DNA from: Comamonadaceae bacterium
GTDB lineage: Bacteria > Pseudomonadota > Gammaproteobacteria > Burkholderiales > Burkholderiaceae_C
Direction of reading: 5' to 3'
NCBI GenBank assembly: GCA_947374105.1
Contig: CANCAO010000095.1
Span: 1-6,546 of the forward strand
Length of the DNA stretch: 6,546 nucleotides
Positions within the stretch are counted from its first letter, which is position 1; the number at the start of each line of letters is the position of its first letter. Below, piece by piece: positions 1-6,400 of the stretch. Below the pieces are notes generated by a model. That model was given only the letters and a program-made list of their open reading frames with translations. It did no database searches and was not told the origin of the DNA. The translations under genes and the position numbers were made by a program.

Positions 1-240
1 ATAATTTTTTGTGACATTTTGATGCCCCGCTTGGATGGGTATCAGACCTGTGCCATCATCAAGCGCAATGCGTTGTTTGCTGATGTTCCGGTTGTCATGC
101 TGTCATCAAAAGATGGCGTGTTCGACAAGGCCCGAGGCCGCATGGTGGGCGCACAGGATTATTTGACAAAACCGTTTTCTAAAGACCAACTGTTGCGTGT
201 AGTCAAACAGTTGGGATCTCACATGCAAGGAGCCCATTGA
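1..240 (+). CDS. pilG: PilG, single-domain response regulator (3' part, cut by window edge)
   Basis: Twitching-motility response regulator that receives phosphate from the ChpA kinase and promotes pilus extension (and, in Pseudomonas, adenylate cyclase activity). The frame is open from base 1, so the N-terminal part of the receiver domain, with its acidic metal-binding pair, lies outside the window; 79 residues are visible. Numbering from the window edge, the phospho-acceptor is D5 in FCDILMPRLDGYQTC, a string very close to PilG as I recall it. The switch Ser is S35 or S36 in VVMLSSKDG, and the conserved Lys is K57 in YLTKPF. Only about 20 residues follow that motif, so it is a stand-alone receiver with no output domain. 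Its TGA overlaps the pilH ATG by one base (TGATG), implying translational coupling. Receiver assignment is certain; PilG identity rests on sequence resemblance plus position just before pilH. Confidence 0.93.
   Translation: MIFCDILMPRLDGYQTCAIIKRNALFADVPVVMLSSKDGVFDKARGRMVGAQDYLTKPFSKDQLLRVVKQLGSHMQGAH
227..232 (+). promoter_or_regulatory. Ribosome binding site of pilH
   Basis: AAGGAG sits inside the last codons of pilG, seven bases before the ATG at 240. It decides the pilH start in favour of ATG 240 over the TTG at 237 immediately upstream. Confidence 0.8.
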
Positions 241-605
241 TGCCTGTTCATAAAATTTTAATCGTAGATGACTCTAAAACAGAGTTGATGTTTCTGACCG
301 ACTTGCTCCAGAAAAATGGGATGACTGTTCGCACGGCAGAAGGGGCGGAAGAAGCTATTAAGCGCTTGACGGAAGAGTTGCCTGATCTGATTCTGATGGA
401 CGTGGTGATGCCGGGTCAGAACGGTTATCAACTCACCCGCTCTATCAACAGGACGCCTGAGTACGCGCAGATCCCCATCATTTTGTGCACCAGCAAAAGC
501 CTGGAAACCGACCGCGTATGGGGTATGCGCCAGGGTGCACGTGATTACGTGACCAAACCGGTTAACGTGGATGAGCTGATGGAAAAGATCAAGGCCTTAG
601 GTTAA
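240..605 (+). CDS. pilH: PilH, single-domain response regulator
   Basis: Second CheY-like regulator of the Pil-Chp system. In Pseudomonas it opposes or tunes PilG and favours pilus retraction, possibly as a phosphate sink. The 121-residue product is a complete receiver domain and nothing else. The acidic pair is D10-D11 (LIVDDSKTE), the phospho-acceptor D54 (LILMDVVMPGQNGYQ), the switch Thr T84 (ILCTSKS) and the conserved Lys K106 (YVTKPV), so all catalytic positions are intact. The DVVMPGQNGYQLTR and ETDRVWGMRQGA segments are as I recall PilH. The start ATG overlaps the pilG stop by one base and has a strong AAGGAG ribosome site. The TAA stop is followed after only nine bases by pilI in the same reading frame. 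I see no truncation or odd codon use. Confidence 0.96.
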   Translation: MPVHKILIVDDSKTELMFLTDLLQKNGMTVRTAEGAEEAIKRLTEELPDLILMDVVMPGQNGYQLTRSINRTPEYAQIPIILCTSKSLETDRVWGMRQGARDYVTKPVNVDELMEKIKALG

Positions 606-614
606 CTTTTACCC

Positions 615-1145
615 ATGGCAAATCGCGAAGCACTTCGGGAGCTGCAAACGCGGCTGGCCAGTCGTTTGCAAACCGCAAAGGCAGAGGGCTTGTCCATCTC
701 GTGGCTGGCCGTTCGGGCGGGGGGGGGGAACTATTTGTTGCCGCTTGCGCAGTCGGGCCAAATCTTCCCTGTGCCTAATGTCCAAGGTGTGCCTTATGCG
801 CAGCCTTGGTTTTTGGGTGTCGGCAATTTGCAGGGTGGTTTGTTTGGCTTGGTAGATTTTGCTGGATTCATCAAGGGGGGGCGTGTGCCCGCCCGGTCGG
901 ATCAGTCAATGGCGCAAGCTCGCGTCGTCACTTTGAATGCGGCCCTGGATGTTAATTGCGCTTTGTTGGTGGACGAGCTGGCGGGCTTGAGGCAGCTGAG
1001 TGCTTTCTCTGGCTCTGAGCCACCGCCCGTTGGCGCGCTTGCTTGTTTTGGTCATCGCTATGCTGATGTTCAGGGGGCGTATTGGCAAGAAATTAACCTC
1101 CAGTCCTTGTCCAAAATGCCAGAGTTTTTGGGTGTCAGTGCCTAA
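615..1145 (+). CDS. pilI: PilI, CheW-like adaptor protein
   Basis: Cytoplasmic scaffold that couples the receptor PilJ to the ChpA kinase in the twitching-motility array. The 176-residue product is a short N-terminal helix followed by a CheW-type beta fold from about residue 25 to 165. Recognisable parts are WLAVRAGGGNYLLPL, the GQIFPVPNVQGVPYAQPW stretch, the FLGVGNLQGGLFGLVDF core typical of PilI, and NCALLVDELAGLRQL. CheW proteins have no catalytic residues, so function rests on the fold. The ATG at 615 lacks a clear Shine-Dalgarno sequence, and initiation may depend on ribosomes finishing pilH nine bases upstream in the same frame. Oddities are a G10 run at 719-728 (codons for AGGG) and a G7 run at 875-881. 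A one-base gain at G10 gives a stop at 776-778, and a one-base loss gives a stop at 853-855. As written, the gene is intact. Confidence 0.93.
   Translation: MANREALRELQTRLASRLQTAKAEGLSISWLAVRAGGGNYLLPLAQSGQIFPVPNVQGVPYAQPWFLGVGNLQGGLFGLVDFAGFIKGGRVPARSDQSMAQARVVTLNAALDVNCALLVDELAGLRQLSAFSGSEPPPVGALACFGHRYADVQGAYWQEINLQSLSKMPEFLGVSA
719..728 (+). repeat. G10 homopolymer inside pilI
   Basis: Ten consecutive G bases cover the end of an Ala codon and three Gly codons. By simple base odds a given 10-G run occurs about once per million positions, so this one stands out. Such tracts are known slippage sites in phase-variable genes of other bacteria; the role here is inferred. The run could also be an error in homopolymer length. 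Confidence 0.9.
875..881 (+). repeat. G7 homopolymer inside pilI
   Basis: Seven consecutive G bases spanning the end of a Lys codon and two Gly codons (FIKGGRV). This is the second long G run in the same short gene. It is less prone to slippage than the G10 tract and could be chance. Confidence 0.8.
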
Positions 1146-1155
1146 GTTTTAACGT

Positions 1156-1160
1156 AAGGT
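1156..1160 (+). promoter_or_regulatory. Ribosome binding site of pilJ
   Basis: AAGGT in the 21-bp pilI-pilJ gap, six bases before the ATG at 1167. A second in-frame TAA at 1155-1157 backs up the pilI stop, so readthrough into pilJ is blocked. Confidence 0.65.
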
Positions 1161-1166
1161 TCCATC

Positions 1167-3446
1167 ATGTCCGTAGTCGATAAATTGAAGAGTCTGTTTG
1201 CCAAGAAGATGCCTGAATCCGAGCAGGATTCTCGCTTTAGCCTTGCAATGCCGGGCGAGGCTGTTGATTCGATGCTTGCTGATTCCGTGATTCCAGCGAC
1301 TCCGCTGCCAACGGAGGTGCCCAAAGCAATTGTTCCTGTTGAGTCTTCTGATGAATCTGTGTTCAAGGTGGATCAATCGGATCTCATATTTGTTCCAGGA
1401 CTGGGAAGTAAAACGGTCGTTCAGCATCAGCGATTGTTGGCGATTTTTTTGGGTCTTTCCCTGATCGTGCTGGCTATAGTTGCTGTGACGAGTTTGAGTT
1501 CGGCTGATAAGGTTGCCCAGCAGGTGGGTGCCATGGGCCAATCTTTGATGCAGTCACAGCGATTGGCTAAATCTGCTTCTCAGGCCTTGGTTGGTGTGCC
1601 TCAGGCGTTCCCAGAGGTGGCAGAGAGCTCCAACGTGTTTGCCAAGAGTTTGCGCGCCCTGCAAGGTGGTGACGATCAGATGCGATTGGAGCCGCTGGCT
1701 GACGACATGCAGCCACAACTGGAAAAGGTCTTGCCTTTGATGCTGAGGGCTGAAAAAAGTGCGGGTGTTATTTTGGCTCAGAAGGATGTTTTGACACAGG
1801 TGGGAGAGGCGTTGCGTTTGATCAATCGCCAATCTTCTGATCTGTTGGAAGTCGCAGAAACGATTGCGTCACTCAAGCTCCAGCAAAATGCACCTCCGGC
1901 TGAAATTTCTGCCGCAGGTCAGTTGGTGATGCTGACCCAGCGCATTGGTAAATCGTCGAATGAATTTTTGACGGCTGAGGGTGTTAGTCCCGAGGCTGTT
2001 TTCTTGTTGGGTAAAGACCTCAATTCATTCAAGGAAATTGCTCAAGGTTTGCGAGATGGAAGTCCTGAGTTGCGCTTGACTGCTGCGAAGGACGCGCAGG
2101 TGCGTGAGCAAATCGAGGCCCTATTGAAGCTTTATGAACCAACACGTATCCAAGCTGGTGCCGTACTCAGTAAATTGCAAGGACTGGTTGCTGCGCGAGA
2201 GGCTCAATTGGTTGTGATTGCCGATAGTGAGCCGATTCGAAAAGAACTTGAGGCCTTGCAAGCCGAATTGGCGGCTAATACGGGCTTGAGTGCGCTGGCA
2301 TTGTTGTCGCTCCTGACTGCTGCTGTTTTCTCGCTGTTGTGTGCAGCCGGATTGGCCTATGTTCAGCTGCAAGATAGTCGTAAACGGCAAGTGCTAGCCG
2401 AAGCTCAGCGTCAGGAGGCTAAGCAGCAGGAGAAGGAGGCCATGCGAGTTAATGAGGCCAATCAGGCTGCTATTTTGCGTTTGATGAATGAATTGCAGAC
2501 TGTGGCTGAAGGTGATTTGACTCAAGAAGCTACTGTGACGGAAGACATTACGGGCGCTATTGCGGATTCGGTAAATTACACGGTGGAGGAGTTGCGCATC
2601 TTGGTCGGTAACGTGCAATCTACGGCGGCCCGAGTCGCACAGACAACTGCTGAGGTTGATCAGACGTCTACGGAGTTGCTTGCGGCGTCTAACGAGCAAC
2701 TTCATGAAATTGGAGAAACGGGACGCTCCGTCGTGGACATGGCGACACGCATTAATGCGGTTTCGCTTCAAGCTCAGGAGTCTGCCAACGTTGCGCGCCA
2801 ATCATTGATGGCTGCGGAGACGGGTCTTAAAGCTGTACAGAACACGATTGGAGGTATGAATTCGATTCGTGATCAGATTCAGGATACGTCCAAGCGTATT
2901 AAGCGTCTGGGTGAGTCATCCCAAGAAATTGGAGAGATCACGGAGTTGATTTCTGACATTACCGAGCAGACCAACGTTCTTGCCTTGAATGCGGCCATTC
3001 AAGCGGCTTCAGCCGGTGAAGCGGGTCGAGGTTTTTCCGTTGTGGCGGAAGAGGTGCAACGTCTGGCTGAGCGTTCAGCTGATGCGACGAATCAGATCGC
3101 TGCTTTGGTGAAGGCGATTCAGACCGATACGCAAGATGCGGTTGCTGCTATGGAGCGCTCCACCCAAGGGGTGGTTGAAGGTGCTCGATTGTCTGACAAT
3201 GCCGGTACAGCCCTCACAGAAATTGACCAGGTGTCCAGGCACCTTTCTGAGCTGATTGAGAAGATTTCCAATTCGACTTCCAGTGAGGCCAAATTGGCCA
3301 ACGTGGTGGCTGGCAATATTCAGCACATTTTCGCGGTGACGGAGCAGACGGGTGAGGGTACGCGTGCAACAGCGACCCAGGTGCGAGAGCTCTCCGCCAT
3401 GGCGGAAGAGTTGCGTCAGTCAGTCGCACGGTTCAGGATCGCTTGA
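1167..3446 (+). CDS. pilJ: PilJ, type IV pilus methyl-accepting chemotaxis receptor
   Basis: Inner-membrane chemoreceptor of the Pil-Chp array, thought to sense pilus-derived or surface signals and to control ChpA through PilI. The 759 residues run as follows. There is a long cytoplasmic tail (1-88, acidic and Pro-rich after a basic start), then TM1 (about 90-108). The periplasmic region (about 109-371) holds two PilJ modules, seen as repeated helices with M-x-x-x-QR-x-x-KS cores at 128-136 and M-x-x-QR-x-x-KS at 255-263. TM2 (about 374-398) is followed by a charged helix rich in Gln, Glu and Lys (about 401-435) and a HAMP-like segment around LQTVAEGDLT (443-452). The MCP coiled-coil hairpin has its tip at EQTNVLALNAAIQAASAGEA, beginning at E600. 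AGRGFSVVAEEVQRLAERS is close to Pseudomonas PilJ. It ends in RFRIA, with no C-terminal methyltransferase-docking pentapeptide. It is longer than Pseudomonas PilJ (about 680 residues), mainly because of the N-terminal tail. Confidence 0.96.
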   Translation: MSVVDKLKSLFAKKMPESEQDSRFSLAMPGEAVDSMLADSVIPATPLPTEVPKAIVPVESSDESVFKVDQSDLIFVPGLGSKTVVQHQRLLAIFLGLSLIVLAIVAVTSLSSADKVAQQVGAMGQSLMQSQRLAKSASQALVGVPQAFPEVAESSNVFAKSLRALQGGDDQMRLEPLADDMQPQLEKVLPLMLRAEKSAGVILAQKDVLTQVGEALRLINRQSSDLLEVAETIASLKLQQNAPPAEISAAGQLVMLTQRIGKSSNEFLTAEGVSPEAVFLLGKDLNSFKEIAQGLRDGSPELRLTAAKDAQVREQIEALLKLYEPTRIQAGAVLSKLQGLVAAREAQLVVIADSEPIRKELEALQAELAANTGLSALALLSLLTAAVFSLLCAAGLAYVQLQDSRKRQVLAEAQRQEAKQQEKEAMRVNEANQAAILRLMNELQTVAEGDLTQEATVTEDITGAIADSVNYTVEELRILVGNVQSTAARVAQTTAEVDQTSTELLAASNEQLHEIGETGRSVVDMATRINAVSLQAQESANVARQSLMAAETGLKAVQNTIGGMNSIRDQIQDTSKRIKRLGESSQEIGEITELISDITEQTNVLALNAAIQAASAGEAGRGFSVVAEEVQRLAERSADATNQIAALVKAIQTDTQDAVAAMERSTQGVVEGARLSDNAGTALTEIDQVSRHLSELIEKISNSTSSEAKLANVVAGNIQHIFAVTEQTGEGTRATATQVRELSAMAEELRQSVARFRIA
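3160..3174 (+). repeat. Short GC-rich inverted repeat inside pilJ
   Basis: CCACCC and GGGTGG form a perfect 6-bp stem around a 3-base loop (AAG), in the return helix of the signalling domain. No T run follows, so it is not a terminator. It probably reflects coding sequence only. Confidence 0.4.
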
Positions 3447-3475
3447 TTCCGAAAGCCCGAGAACAGCCTCTAACT

Positions 3476-3479
3476 GGAG
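3476..3479 (+). promoter_or_regulatory. Probable ribosome binding site of chpA
   Basis: GGAG in the 44-bp pilJ-chpA gap, eleven bases before ATG 3491, which is a little far. It is partly inside a weak CTGG/CCAG hairpin (3474-3485). The gap holds no terminator-like structure, so transcription should run through from pilJ. Confidence 0.45.
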
Positions 3480-3490
3480 CGCCAGCATTC

Positions 3491-6400
3491 ATGCAAGTCC
3501 ATTCAGACTCAAGCAGCGTTAGTGAATCCGTAGATGGTGATCTCGGCCCCTTAGCGTGGGTGCTGGATGAGCTGCGCAAGTCCTTGGAGGGCGCTACAAA
3601 GGCCATTAGGCGCTTTGTCCGCGACGCCGATAAGGCGCGTGGCACGGGCCTCGAGTCCTTGGATACAGGACAGTTGCGCATTGCACGGCAGCAACTTCAT
3701 CAAGCTGTTGGTGCCTTGGAAATGGTGGGGCAAAGTGAGCCCGCCAAGGTGCTAAGAGCTATGGAAAGTTTGGCTCAAAAATTTGTTCAGCAGCCTGAGT
3801 TTTGCAGTGAGGTGGCGGCGGCTATGGTCGAGCGTGCCAGTTTTGCATTGACTGAGTATTTGGAAGGTGTTTTACGGGGTAAATCAACCTCTGCTGTAGC
3901 ACTATTTCCTCAATACAGAGAAATTCTCAAGCTCCTGGGCGAGGAGCGCATCCATCCAGCTGATCTTGGCACGATAGAGTGGCACTGGGTTGAGATGAGG
4001 TTGCCTCAGACAGCAGAGCCCATGACCTATGGCGCTCCGCTTCGTAGCAAGTTGGACTCATCGATGCTCAACATCGTGAAGACGGGCAATGTGGCTTCGG
4101 CTAAAACGGTGAGAGATATCAGTCTGTCGCTAGCGGCCAGTCAACAAAAGCTTGAGCCCAGAGCGTTCTGGCAACTTTGCGCTGCCTTCTTCGATGCACT
4201 GGCCCATAAGCTTTGCCCCATTGATGTTTACTCCAAGCGAACGGCGTCGCGTGTGCTGTTGCAGTACGCTACGCTGGCCAAAGACAATCAGGATCTGTCC
4301 GTACGTCTGGTGCAAGACCTACTTTTCTTTTGTGGACAATCTGTTCCGACGAAGGCAGATGAGGCGCTTGTTTTGACCGCGTGCCGCGAAGCTTATGGGC
4401 TCACAACAACGGAGGTGGTGGACTACGAGACTGCGCAGTTCGGCCGATTTGATCCCGCACTACTGGGGCAATTACGAAAACGCATTGCTACCGCCACAGA
4501 AACCTGGGCGGCCCTTTCTGGTGGCGATACCAATCGATTGAAAGTCGTGGCGGAGCAGTTTAATGCGGTCAGCGATACCATTTTGAAGCTGCACCCGGAG
4601 AACAAGGAGGTTGCAAAAGCCTTGGTCAAAGCGGTCGAACAAACCGTGCGTTCAGGCCAGCCACCTTCAACGCCAGTTGGGATGGAGGTCGCTACTGCCA
4701 TTCTGTATCTGGATGCCGCATATGAAGACATAGATCCTGCCGATTCGCACATGGCCGAGCGCAGCTTGAGGCTGTCACAACGCTTGGACTATGTCATTAC
4801 AGGCGGATCCTCCGAGCCCTTGGAGGGATGGATGGAGGAGATCTACCGTCGTGTCAGTGACCGCCAGACTATGGGGAGCGTGGTCAATGAGTTGCGCAAC
4901 ACGCTAACGGAAACCGAAAATTCGTTAGATCTATTTTTCCGAGATCCAAAAAACAAAGAGCCTCTGAAAGAGGTGCCTGGAAAATTTGCGCAAATGCGCG
5001 GTGTTTTCTCGGTTCTGGGGTTGGATCAGGCTGCCTTGGCGACCGTTCGTATGCGCGCTAGCGTTGAGAAATTGGTACTCGAAAAGACACTCGTCGATCC
5101 GTCCATACAAGCGCAACTGTTTGAGAAGCTAGGTAACAGCTTGGGTGCATTGGGTTTTCTGGTTGATATGTTGAGCTATCAGCGAGTACTTGCTAAAAAA
5201 ATGTTCGTGTATGACGAGGCGCTGGGTGAGTTCGTGTCGCTTATGGGGCGCAAGAAAGAAGAAGGAGTTGTTGTTGATCCGGTCAAGATCGAGCAAAAGG
5301 AAATCATTGAAGACCCTGTAGTCTCGATACTTCCACCCCCAGCGGATAACGATACGTCCGTGCCAATGCAGCCTGTTGAGGTAATTCAGGTAACGACATC
5401 ATCTTCAGCAGGTGAGAGCAATGAAGACGATGACGCTGAATTGCGCGAGATCTTTTTGGAAGAGGTTCGCGAGGTGGTTGGAAATGCCATGGAGGCAATC
5501 AAGACGCTTGTTGCAGAACCCCAAAATGCAGAGCATTTGACTACGTTACGACGTGCCTTTCACACGCTCAAAGGCAGTTCGCGTATGGTGGGCCTAAACG
5601 AGTTTGGCGAGGCCGCTTGGTCTATGGAGCAGTTGCTGAATCACTGGTTAGCAGAGCAAAAACCAGCCAGCGAATCTTTCTTGCGGTTGTCGCACGAAAG
5701 TATGCAAGGCTTGGGGCGCTGGGTAGAAGATATTGCAAAGGGCGTTGATGAGCGGTGGAGCTCGCCCCCATTTCGTCAGGCCGCAGATAGTCTGCGGCTT
5801 AATAACAAATACAGTCCACTTGCAATTCCAGATGAAGAGGCATCACTGCCGACGCATGTGTCATCGAATGCACTCCAAAATGTTCCGCTACAAACGGTAG
5901 AGCCTTCGTCAGATGTAACAACGTTCCCGTTGACGGTCATGAGTGAACTGGATGTCGCAGAGGGGTTGACGAGCCCATTGGGAGAGATTTCTGCAGAGAT
6001 GAATTTCCCAATGGCAGATGCCTTGGACTTTGAGCTCACGCGGGTGATGACAGACATCCCTAGTAGTCAAGACGTCCGAGCAGTCGAACCCGTTTCAAAC
6101 GATACTGAACTCTCATTCCCCGATGTGTTTGAATTTGAGAGCGCTGATCTCGAAGCATCATTGCCAGTGATTGCCGCCAAGGCCATAGAAGTCGAGCCTC
6201 CTCACGTTGATGCGCCACTGATTTCGACGGATTTGGATGTGTCGGAAACCGACATGTCTCAAGTCGCAGATGAGCAGGTGAAAGTTATCGAGTCTTTGCG
6301 CATTGGCATCCCTCTTTACAACGTTTATCTCAATGAGGCAGATGAGTGGTCTCGTCGATTGCAAACGGAATTAAACGAGTGGGCACTGGAGTTACACAAG

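Noticed and set aside
1444..1450. Run of seven T followed by GGG inside pilJ
   Set aside because: It encodes the Phe-Leu-Gly of TM1, where T-rich codons are expected, and no stem precedes it, so it is neither a terminator nor a convincing slippage site.
1142..1541. Overlapping minus-strand open frames opposite pilJ
   Set aside because: They lie opposite the well-supported pilJ frame, have no recognisable domain, and are composed as expected for antisense of a real gene.
3160..3174. GC-rich hairpin in pilJ as a possible terminator
   Set aside because: No T run follows on the + strand and it lies deep inside a conserved domain.
3474..3485. Small CTGG/CCAG hairpin over the chpA ribosome site
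   Set aside because: A 4-bp stem with a 4-base loop is too weak to claim as a regulatory structure.
4423..4752. Minus-strand open frame of 109 residues opposite chpA
   Set aside because: chpA is continuously open here with family-like sequence, and the antisense product resembles nothing I recognise.
5195..5201. A7 run in chpA that could be a frameshift slippery site
   Set aside because: The codon phase (GCT AAA AAA ATG) does not match the classic X-XXY-YYZ pattern. I see no downstream structure, and the zero frame continues as good ChpA sequence.
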